From a virus, in the IMG/VR virus record IMGVR_UViG_3300042332_001561, positions 1 to 58,894 of that record: a stretch of 58,894 nucleotides of DNA. One strand, 5' to 3'. The position numbers and the translations under genes were made by a program. Below, piece by piece: positions 1 to 11,000 of this stretch. The notes below the pieces were generated by a model. That model searched no databases. It was given only the letters and a program-made list of their open reading frames with translations, and had not been told where the DNA came from. Positions within the stretch are counted from its first letter, which is position 1, and each line of letters starts with the position of its first letter.

Positions 1-158
1 CTTGCCATTGCAGAGCTGTCTGTCCCAGAAGAAACGTTCTTTTTTGAGGCAACCTTTGCAGCGTATTTATTGGACGTTACCGTTCTTTGACTGGTGTCCT
101 TTGGTGTCTTTGCTGCGTCTGCTAACGTTTTATTTTGATTACCAATATTTAAAAGCAT
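1..158 (-). CDS. Partial hypothetical protein, N-terminus only
   Basis: The open frame starts at the ATG at 158 and runs off the left edge of the window. An AAAGG ribosome-binding sequence lies 11 bases upstream, and the start is 15 bases after the stop of the preceding giant virion protein, so it continues the same minus-strand operon. The visible 52 residues (starting MLLNIGNQNKT) are rich in Lys, Thr, Ser and Ala and contain no recognisable motif. Function is unknown; the position suggests a further tail or baseplate component. It is shorter than the cutoff of most gene finders because it is cut by the window edge. Confidence 0.6.
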   Translation of the reverse strand, partial: MLLNIGNQNKTLADAAKTPKDTSQRTVTSNKYAAKVASKKNVSSGTDSSAMA

Positions 159-172
159 GTAACACTAAACCT

Positions 173-3100
173 TTAATAGGATGACGCTATTTCCTCGTAC
201 GGATCTCTACCAACATCTGGGATTCTATTGTACATAGTAGTGTTCATATCAAAATTTCCTAATTCCATAGCCTGACTTCTAAAAGTATTAACACTATCCC
301 TATTGCCATAAAGGTTAACTTTATAGGAGACTCCAGGATTATAATTTATATTTCCAATTTGAGGTATTTCAGCGGATCTATCTGGATAATTTTCTTCATA
401 CGCAGATCCTCCTGGCAAAAGTGGTGGGCCCTGGATATCTTCTTCTGTTCTATCTTTATAGTGGGAATAGGCAAAGCTTCCCACTATTAAGGCTCCAGCT
501 GCATAAACAGAGTTTCTGAATATTTTATTTCCTTCAAACAAGTTTTTAAAGGTATTCATTGCTTCTCTATTAAAAGGAGTGTCATCTAAGAATGATCTAT
601 AATCCTCTCCTGCAACAGCTGCCTCAAGGCCTAAACCAAGAGTATCATCTGCAGCTGGTGCTGTAACAGATCTAGCTGTCCTAGCTGTTATGGCGTCAAC
701 AACATCTGCATCCAGTTCTTTTTCTGCATTAATGTTTCTTACAATCTTTGATTCGTCGGAGCCTTCATCATCTAATACTTTTAATATTGTCCTATCTATG
801 TCAGACATGGACTCTAGTGCTTCTGTGCCAGTTAAGCCACTTGATATTAAGTCGTCAAAAGAAGTTCTTACTGCCTCTACTGCAGAATCATCTGACACGG
901 CTCCGGCAACAGTTTCAAGCATTGACATAGTTGGTGCATCAACCATTGTTTGATAGAATTTTCTCATTCTTAAAGTTCTAGCTGCTTGTATTTGCCTTAG
1001 CATTTCTAAGCCATTATCACCAAGTACATCAAGATCTGTTAATCTAAATGCTTCCTTTCTTCTTGCAGAAACTAATTCCATGGCGTTAATTATTTCTTCA
1101 GTTGTTATACCAAATCTATCTGCAGCAAGTCTCATATCTTCGGTGACTTTTTCTCCTAAATTAATTTTTCTTAAACTATTAATAAGTCTTTCTGTGTCAG
1201 ACATATCCTTAGAGGCTCTGGTTAAAACGCTGTCCATTTCCTCTTTATGTCTATCCATCAAGAATGTAGCTATTCTTTGTGCTTCTTCACTAACAGGTGT
1301 TGCAGCTAGAATTTGATCTTGTGGCATAGATGCTAGGGCTAACCTTTTAAGTGCATCTGCTTGTGCTGCCGTTTTTTTGGCTTGATCATCCAACTTGGCT
1401 AGTGATGCATACTTATGAGAACCAGATGCTCCAAAATTACCCATCAGGTAATCCATAGATTCTTTGCCTCCCATCTCCAATCTAGACAGCGTGGATACAT
1501 ATTCATCTAGTCTGTCACTAGAATAACCAGAAGAAGTTATTCCCTCTACGATTCCTTGTATTAAGGTTGGAACATCTCCAGATTCTGTTAGTCTTCCAGA
1601 GAGTATTAAAGAGTCTATTACTGGCCTTAAAGAGTCATCTATCGCACCATATTTTCCGCTGGCAACAGCGTTTTCATATATTGCTGTTGCTGCACCAAAA
1701 CGTCTACCTAAATTAAGAATTGCGTCTTCTCCTACTTGACCAATGTCTGTTGCTAGGAATCTTTCTAAAGCTGGAAGACCCATTCCAGCTCTAAATGACA
1801 TGAGTTCACTTGAAACCTCTGCTATAAACTCCCTTTGCATTGTGAAGTTAACTGCTCGGTCAATTGCAAATTCTTGCGTTCCAAGGCCAACTTGATATGC
1901 AGATAATTTCAATGCGTCTTCAGCATCTAACATGCCTGCAAAATCTGACATCTGATTTAATGTTGACCCAACCACCATAGATCTATTTATATAAACGCCA
2001 AGAATGTCTCTTTCTTGCTTTGCTGTTTCTGTCATAACATCAATTATGGATGCGTTCATTAAAGCATCAAAGCCTCTACCACCAGCGGTAGTTTTAGCAG
2101 CTGCGTCTTGCACTATCTGCCTTAACTCTTCATCCGTTGTTACTGCAACCAATCTTCTGTAAATATCATCATCTATGTTTTCTTTAAAATCTGGAAGCAT
2201 CCTTTGTAAACTTTCTCTAATGAATGTAGCTTGTTTACTTTCTGCCTCTATCATTCCAGCAGCTGCAGCGTCATCAAATTTTGCTTTTGTTAATCTGAAT
2301 ACTCCACCTCTACCAATATCATCTGCTGATATAGCATCTGTATATCTAAGTGGAGATGAACCATATTTTGATATATGCTCTAGAGTTCTTTTATCAGCTT
2401 CTGCTATCTTTGAGCCTCTTCTTTGATATACCTTTAGAACTGCTTCAGTCATATCTTGTTCTGTTCTTGTCGGATCTAATTTTTCTTTAGAGCCATTAAT
2501 AACTTGGAACAAGTCCTCTAAAACTTCATCTAAACCACCTTCTTCTCGCATGGTTTTTAATGTTTCTTTAAACCTTGCCGTTCCAAATAAATTCTTTAAA
2601 GTTTCCCCATCTGTTAAAGCCGCACTACCATATATAATTTCTTTAGAACCTGATGGCTGTCTTGTTATGGAGAATATTAAATTCTTACTCATAGATCCGT
2701 CTGGCTTTTTTTCAGAAGCAGTCATTAACTTAGGTAGACCTTTGTCGTCTAAGTCAAAGCCTCCAAGTGCGTGATAAAACTCTTCAATTGCACCTGCTGC
2801 GAAAAGCATTCTATGGTTATTCACTCGAAATTTTAATAGGTCAGCACTTACCGATGCTCCTTCTAGATCATAAGTAATTGTTTGAAAACCTTTTCTTCCT
2901 GCAGTGTCTCCAACAGAGCCTTCATATTTGTCTAGTATTGGAGCTCTTCCGACCAATGTTGTTTCAGATCCAACAGCAAATCTATAAGTATTTGGAGATA
3001 CGGGCAAGAATGTAGTTGCTACTTCTCCTCCAGCTCTTGTTTTTGTCTTAACTGTATACATTTCACTGGCCATAAAAGAGTGCAGCATATTCATCATTTG

Positions 3101-3754
3101 CGGAGATTCTTTAGGCCCTACACCAGACTGATGAAGCTGAAGTATCTGTCTAGCAAATTCTTGGTTTCGAATTCTTGACCTTTGCATAGGTACAGGTAGA
3201 CTAGAATAATCCTCATCAGCAACAGTTTCTAACATTCTTTTAACTTCTTTTGGAAGTGTATTTGTATTAACTGCTTGCTCGAAATCGGACAATACTTCAG
3301 CAGAATATGACTGTATTGCCTCCAGTTCTTGAGGAGAAGCAAAAACTTCTGGATGAAATGCAACCGTAACAGGGTCGGCATACACTAACTCTCTAGGTGT
3401 TCCAAGTCCACTTATTGAAATCATGTTTGTACCTGAAGCGAGTTCTACGTCACCCTTAAGTCCAGATCTTCCGATTACATATGCGACGTTCTCAAAATCA
3501 GAACCAAGTCTATTGTTAAGATCAAGAACCTCAAAAGCTATCTTTACACCCTCTTCATCTACTGATCCTCTACCAGTTATTTGATATAAATTTCTTGAAT
3601 TATTTAATAATCCTCTTTGTTGTTTTAGTTCTAAGAGTCTTTGTCTAATTTCAGGAGTATCTCTTACTCCACTTGCAATGTCTGCTTCGATTGAAGATAT
3701 CCTTGCATCTAACAAGCTTCTTGCACCGCTTAATAATCTTTGATTAAGTACTCC
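173..3754 (-). CDS. Giant virion-type protein, C-terminal part (second frame)
   Basis: This frame is open for about 1190 codons and continues the 3744..5012 frame through a +1 shift at the CGGA at 3752-3755; together they encode about 1612 residues. The first ATG in this frame (3763) lies inside the upstream frame and has no convincing Shine-Dalgarno sequence, so independent initiation is unlikely. The sequence is mostly helical with Ala/Glu/Arg-rich stretches. Near the C-terminus is one hydrophobic segment (IFRNSVYAAGALIVGSFAY) followed by a basic 'SHYKDR' and a polar tail of about 95 residues. The same C-terminal plan occurs in the exonuclease-containing giant protein ending at 50423. I do not recognise a catalytic domain. 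Its place after the probable tape measure suggests a virion or DNA-injection protein. Confidence 0.75.
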   Translation of the reverse strand, partial: GVLNQRLLSGARSLLDARISSIEADIASGVRDTPEIRQRLLELKQQRGLLNNSRNLYQITGRGSVDEEGVKIAFEVLDLNNRLGSDFENVAYVIGRSGLKGDVELASGTNMISISGLGTPRELVYADPVTVAFHPEVFASPQELEAIQSYSAEVLSDFEQAVNTNTLPKEVKRMLETVADEDYSSLPVPMQRSRIRNQEFARQILQLHQSGVGPKESPQMMNMLHSFMASEMYTVKTKTRAGGEVATTFLPVSPNTYRFAVGSETTLVGRAPILDKYEGSVGDTAGRKGFQTITYDLEGASVSADLLKFRVNNHRMLFAAGAIEEFYHALGGFDLDDKGLPKLMTASEKKPDGSMSKNLIFSITRQPSGSKEIIYGSAALTDGETLKNLFGTARFKETLKTMREEGGLDEVLEDLFQVINGSKEKLDPTRTEQDMTEAVLKVYQRRGSKIAEADKRTLEHISKYGSSPLRYTDAISADDIGRGGVFRLTKAKFDDAAAAGMIEAESKQATFIRESLQRMLPDFKENIDDDIYRRLVAVTTDEELRQIVQDAAAKTTAGGRGFDALMNASIIDVMTETAKQERDILGVYINRSMVVGSTLNQMSDFAGMLDAEDALKLSAYQVGLGTQEFAIDRAVNFTMQREFIAEVSSELMSFRAGMGLPALERFLATDIGQVGEDAILNLGRRFGAATAIYENAVASGKYGAIDDSLRPVIDSLILSGRLTESGDVPTLIQGIVEGITSSGYSSDRLDEYVSTLSRLEMGGKESMDYLMGNFGASGSHKYASLAKLDDQAKKTAAQADALKRLALASMPQDQILAATPVSEEAQRIATFLMDRHKEEMDSVLTRASKDMSDTERLINSLRKINLGEKVTEDMRLAADRFGITTEEIINAMELVSARRKEAFRLTDLDVLGDNGLEMLRQIQAARTLRMRKFYQTMVDAPTMSMLETVAGAVSDDSAVEAVRTSFDDLISSGLTGTEALESMSDIDRTILKVLDDEGSDESKIVRNINAEKELDADVVDAITARTARSVTAPAADDTLGLGLEAAVAGEDYRSFLDDTPFNREAMNTFKNLFEGNKIFRNSVYAAGALIVGSFAYSHYKDRTEEDIQGPPLLPGGSAYEENYPDRSAEIPQIGNINYNPGVSYKVNLYGNRDSVNTFRSQAMELGNFDMNTTMYNRIPDVGRDPYEEIASSY

Positions 3755-5012
3755 GTGCACCATCCCATTCTTTTTCTGCAGCGCCCATTACTGTCTTAAA
3801 AACTTTATATTGATCATCAGTTAAAGAACCTTTAGCTCTATTTAATAATTCTTCATTAGTTTCAGAGCTAGCTATTATGTCAGAAACCCCTGCTCTTTTT
3901 AATTCTTCTAAATAATCATCATATGTTCCACCATAACCGGCAGATCTTAAACCTGATTCTATTATTAGTTTTTCGTCTCTATCTGACATCAGTATACCTA
4001 TATGTGTTACATTGGTAGGGTCGCCTATTGCGCCAGAAGTTGAACGAAGTGATCTTCCTCTTGCCTGTTGTCCTAAGGCTTTTCTAAATGTATCAAGACC
4101 CTCTTCAATGACAACACCAAAGTTATCCCCTAAACTACCTACAGCGTTTCTTCTAACTATGTCATCATATACATCACTTGTTATTCTTCCTGCTGCAAGG
4201 TCTCTTTCCGCATCAGCTATTAGTGATTCTTTGACGGATATATTTTCTCCAAATTTATTTTTACTTTTAAAAATATGTGTAATATCTTCACCCATTAAAG
4301 TTAGGTCTCTATCAGCAGTTACACCTCTAACTCTTTTACCTAACTTAGAAAGGTAGCTTTCTATTTCCTCTGAAGAGCCATCTAAACCAAAAGCTTTAGT
4401 TATTTTATTTAATGAAGCAACGTCATTGCCCAAAAATGACATTAGTGTAAACATGTCTGATTTTTTTAAAGATTTTCCACCTATCATTAACTGAAGAATA
4501 TCTACTCCTTCATCATCTATGAAAGGAATAAAACCACCTATTGATCTCTCTAATCTTTCCAATCCAGCAGTTATGTTCGCACCTCTGCTTTCTTGACTAC
4601 TGATCAATCCTAAAGAAAGACTGTCATCTGTTATTCCAGATCTAGATAAAAAATCTAAGAACGCCCTATCTCCACCAGCTTTAAGCTGATTAAATCTGTC
4701 TTGCATAGACTGAAGAATTGCTCCCATTTGAGCTCTTCTTGGATTATTGGTTGTGTCACCAATTCTACCTGTAGAAGGCAATATTCTTTCATATTGTGTA
4801 ATCATCTTAGTGCTTGCTTCTACAAATGCAGCTTGTGGATTATCAAAAGATTCTCCTGTTGCATCTATGATAAATTTCATTGCTCCAGCAGCATCTACAT
4901 CAGCTCTGACCACTCCACCACGACCTAAGTCAGTAGATCTCATTGCCATTTGCGTAGCAGTTAATATCTTATTGATATCACCGCCAAATAAATCCATTAT
5001 ATTAAAAGCCAT
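3744..5012 (-). CDS. Giant virion-type protein, N-terminal part (first frame)
   Basis: The frame has 422 codons, starting MAFNIMDLFGG two bases after the stop of the probable tape-measure gene. It is helical and charged, with no domain I recognise. Codon 420 is CGG followed by AGT ACT and a TAA stop. If the C is skipped, the next codon is GGA and the protein continues as ...DGA-G-VLNQRLL into the 173..3754 frame. The two frames overlap by only a few codons around the CGG, as in the other eight split genes of this window. I infer that this ORF is the first quarter of one 1612-residue protein, with the 422-residue form arising only when the shift fails. Confidence 0.75.
   Translation of the reverse strand: MAFNIMDLFGGDINKILTATQMAMRSTDLGRGGVVRADVDAAGAMKFIIDATGESFDNPQAAFVEASTKMITQYERILPSTGRIGDTTNNPRRAQMGAILQSMQDRFNQLKAGGDRAFLDFLSRSGITDDSLSLGLISSQESRGANITAGLERLERSIGGFIPFIDDEGVDILQLMIGGKSLKKSDMFTLMSFLGNDVASLNKITKAFGLDGSSEEIESYLSKLGKRVRGVTADRDLTLMGEDITHIFKSKNKFGENISVKESLIADAERDLAAGRITSDVYDDIVRRNAVGSLGDNFGVVIEEGLDTFRKALGQQARGRSLRSTSGAIGDPTNVTHIGILMSDRDEKLIIESGLRSAGYGGTYDDYLEELKRAGVSDIIASSETNEELLNRAKGSLTDDQYKVFKTVMGAAEKEWDGARST
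3752..3755 (-). other. CGGA +1 frameshift site 1 (giant virion protein)
   Basis: On the minus strand the frame reads GGT GCA CGG AGT ACT TAA. Skipping C gives GGT GCA (C) GGA GTA CTT AAT, joining the 3744..5012 frame to the 173..3754 frame. The in-frame stop is two codons after CGG. This is one of nine sites with the same form. Confidence 0.8.
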
Positions 5013-5014
5013 AC

Positions 5015-8000
5015 TTACCTTATTCCTGCAGATATATCAATTGAATTTGAACCAAAGGGATTCATTACTGGTGTAATAACTCCTGATATTCCAGATCCAC
5101 TTAAAACATTTCTTAATCTGCTTATGAGACTAGAGTTGTTATCTTCTTTTTTATTAAACTCTGGATAAGAAGGACCTGTTAAGTTTGCTTCTTTTATCTG
5201 TTGTGGATAGTAACCCATTTGAGACATGTCAACGCCCATGCTATTACCTATTTTTATCTTTACATGTTCCATGTTAGTGTTCGGGTGCCAACCCTCCCAA
5301 GAAGCATCTGGTAGTTCATGTCTTGAAAAATACTCTTCTAAGTCTGGTCTTTGTTCTACCTGCATTCCCCAAGCTGCTTCATAGATTCTTCTTTCTAATC
5401 TTCCAGCTGTTGATAATATTCTTTTACGGTCCTGCTCAGGAGCATTAATCATTTCTTTAAAATGCTCGCGTTTTCTTTTTGGTATTGCCAAAGAAAGAGT
5501 ATCCATTGAAGCGCCATATATATCTGCTCCATACATGGTTCTTTTTGCTGCTTGTCTAAACTGGTTTGCGGCTGCACTATCTCCACTTTCCTGTGCCATG
5601 CCAGCCAATCTAGTATTCTTTACATAATTTAAGATATCTGTATATTCTTCTAGTGCAAGTTCTTTTTTTCTATGAAGTGGAATATATCTCTCATCACTTA
5701 CAGCTTGGGATATATTGCCTATTGAAGATGCAGTAAAACCTGTAGCTGTACCTAATAATGATCCGAATAGTTTACCTCTTGCAGTTCTTCCAAATAACGA
5801 TCCAGCTACACCAAGTCCAGCTGCTGCTGCTATTGGATTTCTTTGAGTAGACTTATCTATCATTGGCTGTATAAAGCTTTCAAATGGCCTCTGCCACTGA
5901 GGGAAAGTAGAGCCATAAACGTTTCTTCTTTCCCAGTCTTCAACAGCAGTTCTCTTCTGCATCAATTTTGTGTTGAAGATGGTATCCCTATGTGCTAAGT
6001 ATTCGCCAAATTGTTTTGCCTTAAAAACATAAGGATGCAGACCTTGTTCCTCTGCAGAAGAGTCTCTATACTTATAGTCGCTAAAATCATATCTCTTAGT
6101 TGTATTTGCTACTTGCTCTCTTATTTCTGCAAGTTTTTGTTTTTGTCCAGCGTCTGTTATCATAGAATCAGCTAAGCGATTTATTTTTTTAAATTGTTCT
6201 GAATATGGAGCCACATCTCCAAGAATGTCAAGTTGATTTAAAATTCCATAACGACCTGTAGAGTCTGAATATAATGTATTTAATCTTTCATAGCCAATAC
6301 CAGGTAAGCGGAGTTCTCCTTCTTGAACCTTGGTAAATGGATCTCCAGTTTTAAAGTTAGTAAAGTATTCAGAGCCAGGAAGGAATGGATATTGTTGGCC
6401 CATAGTATTTTGAATTGGGTTTAAATAGTCAATTCCAGTTCTTTCTTTTGGAATAAATCTTCTAACAATTTCTGAAACTTCCAAGTTACCAAGAGGACCT
6501 TGTGCTGTTAAAGGAACGTCACCTAAGCCACCTAAGTTCAAGTCCCAGAAAGCCCTGCCAGTTCCATAGGCTTTTGATGCAGCCTGTAAAACTGATCTAC
6601 TTGGCTCAAAGTCTCCCTGACCAAAACCAAACTTTTCTCTAACAGTAGCCATGCTAAATCCATAGATACCCAACATTTCTTGCGATCTGTAACCAAATTC
6701 TCTAAACTGAGATCCCATTCCGACTGAAGATAATGGCTCACCTGTCGGAACAATTCCTGGTTGCATTACTCCTCTTTGTTTTGGTGGACCATAGGATAAT
6801 TGATTCAATGGAGCATTAAGGCCAGCTATATTGCTCATAGTTATTCTTTGTGCTGTTGAGGTAGGATAATTTCCAGCACCGGCGTAGAGTGCATTACTGC
6901 CAGATATCATAGGCTGACCCCCACCCATGCCTGTGCCCTCGTTAGAGACTGCTGCACCATATCCTGGCACACCGCCACCCATGCCAAAACCAGATCTAAT
7001 TAAATCATTAGTAACCTGAGGCTGAGAGTAGCCTGATGCGTTATAGGCTCCAGAAGCACCAGCTGGAACATAAGAACCCAGACCTTGCATCACTTCTTGC
7101 TCATGCATAAATACTTGTGGCTTTAGTACTTTACCTACAGTTGCATTTAATGCTGCCGTTAAAGGGCCCCATGGACCAGTAAAATAATCTCCACTTACTG
7201 GATATGGTCTATCAGAATAATGTTTTCTTTCAAACCTGTATGGATCTAAAGGTCTTAATGGTGATATATCATTGTAGAATAAAAACTTTTCTGCAGGGCT
7301 GCCAAATGAATCAGAAGTAAACATGGCTCCAGCTTGTAGCTTTCTGTACCAAGATGGCCTGTAATACATGATCTTTCCACCTTCAAAAGGAGTATTACCA
7401 AGTGGCCAGAATCTTCCCTGTCTAATTGGTACTTCGCCTTCTAAAAGTTGTTCTCTTTTTTCCTCTGTATTCATTCCACCTGGAGTTATTCCAGCAAGGA
7501 GCGATTGAGCCTCAACTACTCCTCTTGCAGCTTTTGTGGTAAAAAATGGAGAGTATACTCTTTCACCACTTTCATCTCTTCCATTTACCATACCACCAAT
7601 AGTTCTGTCTACTGTCATTGCAGCAGCACCTGCTCCATAAAGTGGAAGAACTCTCTTGCCAACCATTCCTCTTGCATACAAGTCAAGTGGGCCCTTAAAG
7701 TTAGAAACGTCCAGTTGCATACCGAAAGTTCCAAAGTTTTTATTTAGTCTTTCAACACCTTGAGAGATTGGAATAGATGCTCCAGAAAAACCTTCTGGGT
7801 TTTGATATGTATTTATTCCTAATGCGCTCTTTATAGCTGCCATTGGACTAGCGTCAAAGACTGTTCCAAAGGTTGGAACGAATGTGATTCCCTGACCAGA
7901 ACCAAGAGCGTCTACAGATAAATCATCTATCATATAGGGAGCAGTGCCAAATGACCTTTTTGCAGCTGGGAGAAGTGTAGTAAATGGTCTTCTAACATTT

Positions 8001-11000
8001 GTAGACATTAATCCAAATGTACCTTTAGTAAAAGGTTCAAACAATCCCTTTACGACATCTGGATTTGATCTTGCATGGTTGAACATGCTCACTGCCGCAT
8101 TTCTGGCATTTGTGAGTAGCTCTTCACCTTGCTTGAACGTTTTGAATGCATGCATATTAAATAATGTAGACAATGCAGCTGCTTGTGCTTCGGCATACTG
8201 TGAAGCAGGTAAGGACGACTTCATGGTCCTCAATGCATTTTGCATTTCTATGAAGATAGTGTCTGTATCGCCTCGCATAAATGCATTTGTCTGTGATATA
8301 AATCTAAATGTTTCTGACCTTAACTCGTCAAAGGTTGTAGTTATAGACGGAGTCTTACCTGAAAGCTGAGAAGCAGACAATAAGTCGGCTTCTCTTCTAA
8401 GTGCTCTAATTCTAGAATAGGATTTCTGAATTACTGCAGGGTCATACGTGCCAGAAGATCTTAATCTATTTGCTATTCCAGGTAACGCAGACTCAAGTTG
8501 ATCCAAAAAGTCCAAAAGGTGCCTAGGTGTATCCATTTGTGAAACTCTTGCACCGGCTATAGTTGTAAAAAGATCTGGATTTGATTCTTCTAAAGCTTCC
8601 ATAAACTGTTTGGAAAATCCAGAATCAAAAGACTGTTTTCTAACTCCCCTATAGGATCTAATTAAAGCTGCTTCATCTATTCCTGATACAGCAGCGCCTG
8701 TATCATCAATTACTCTTAGGTTTCCACCTGAGGTATCAAGGCGCATTGTTCTTCTTGTTCTGCCACTTGTGAACTCAACTTCTTCACCAGATACTAATCT
8801 TGATATTATTTTAGGATTATTTACATCCCTATTCCTTTGGGTAAATCTAGATATTAATCCAAAAATAGAGTTTGGTTGCTCCGAATCAATGGACATTGCT
8901 CTTTTGAAAGTTCTTGCTCTGTCAGAGTTACCAAGAATAAAATCTAAAAATCTAGAACCAGACTTACCTGCTATATCGTAGGTTGTATCTCCCTCTAGGT
9001 TTGCTGCTATACGAGCATGTCTTGTATACATTTCTGTACTATTTGTTGGAGCTGGTCTATATGTACCTTTTAGTGTTCTGCCAAACACTTCCCCAGAAAA
9101 ATCATCAGAACTATAAGCTGTAACTTTGCCTTTTGTGCCTAAGAAGCCACCAGTACTGTGCCATATGTGAAAATCTGATCTATCTCCTTGGAAACCATGA
9201 AAAGGTTGAACTGTCATTCCAGGAGAATATTGCAGTGGCCCCCTTCTCGACATTCCAGCAAAAGATCTGTATCCAAAAAGGTCTGCTGGATTTAATTTAA
9301 TAATTGGAATATGGAATTCACTTGCAAAGAAGTCTGCCGTCTTACCAGCTGCATTCTTTAATGCACTAAAGTCTAATACATTTCCAGACCTAGTTTTATA
9401 AACACCACCTAATGTATTGAATCCAATGCTTTTTGAAACTGGGTCATGTCGAGCCATAGATCCAGCTAAGTCTGTTATGACTTTTCTTTCGTTAGTACTT
9501 AATCTATCGAACCTGCCAGATTCTATGGCTTCGTCTATTAACATTGGTTTCATACCAAAAAGATTAAAACCACCGTTGAATATACCAGAAGTCATTTGCT
9601 TGTTTTCAACTAAGAAAGATCTTAATTGAGCAAAGTTGTTTGGATTATATCCTCTTTGAGCAAGTTTGTTTCTAACTTCATCATCAGAAACTAATCTTCC
9701 ATTGGTTTCTTTTAGTTTTATTCCAAGACTTTGTGCTGTTTTTCTTTGAAGAAATTGTTGTTGCTTATCACCTAGTGGACCAACAAAGTCATGAAAATTT
9801 GCTTTTTGTGGCTTAAGAAATGTAGATGCTACATCTGCTAAATCATTTCTATAAAACTGATTCCACTGTTTTGTTACTTTGTTTTTTAAAAGAGTTTGAA
9901 ATTCTCTTGAAGAGTAGTTTGCATTGACGTCGTTGAGTATTCCTCTTAGAAACTCTTCTGGACTAGAACCTCCAGCTGCTGTTGTCAGATTATCTGCAAA
10001 GTCTCTGCCACCTTTTATTCCTTTATATCTTTCTATAATCTGCTTGTAATATTCATCACCTGATGCAGTTACTTCATTTCTACCTATTGAGACGATGTTT
10101 GTAACGTCAGTGCCTTTTCCTACAGGTGGTCTTACTCTTAAGTTTCTGGCAAATGCCTCAGATTCGGACTCTGTTAATCCTCTTTCCTGAAGCTTTCTTG
10201 ATATAAGTTTTTTATACTCAGATTCTTGTTGCCCATAGTAAAAGTCTGATCTGTTAAAGCTTTTATCGCCTGGACCACCACCACCAAGTACCGCTACTTG
10301 TCCAGCTAATCTTGAAATTCTACTAGAATATTGTTGCTGAATAGTATCCATAGCTCTATGGATATTGTCAACACTATATCTTCCAGTTGCACCTCTCGCC
10401 TCTGCTATTATTCTGTCGTACTTAAAGGAACTTTGTAGAGCATCATATCCTTTACCAAAAAGTTTGAACTCTTGGAAACCGACTTGCACAGCTCTACTTA
10501 GGCCTCTGAATGCTGGAATCGCATCTAGTGCACCATATTTATCTTCTGATCCAAAAGCAAGAGCCCTAGCCATAGAGCCCGCAGTTCTTAACTCGCTTGC
10601 ACCAGCAGCTACCGACCTTCTTCTGGCCTCTTCTGCTCCTGCTCTTGAGTCTCTTAATGCCTGAACTATTCTTGGTTGCTCATTAAGAGCATCTGCTGCT
10701 GCGTTAAATCCAGCTGAAGTTTGTGCTGTTGTTCTTAGAACTCTATTTGCTATAGTGGAAAAATCATGTCCAACTTCAGACAGCAATTCTGTTAGGTCAA
10801 CATATCCTTTGACCATTTTCTGCTTGCCGGGACTTAAGCTCTTCAAACTATCCATTGAGTTTTTAAAAGAACTCAATGAGTTTTTACTTGCAGCTAATCC
10901 AGCTCCACCAACTTCAAATGGCGCAACCATTGTCAACATGTTTACAGTTGATGTTTTAACGAAGTCACTAACAACATCTACTGGGTTGTACCATTTTACT

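Noticed and set aside
7448-7747. Plus-strand Cys/Ser-rich ORF
   Set aside because: It is a shadow of the probable tape measure gene and lacks a translation signal.
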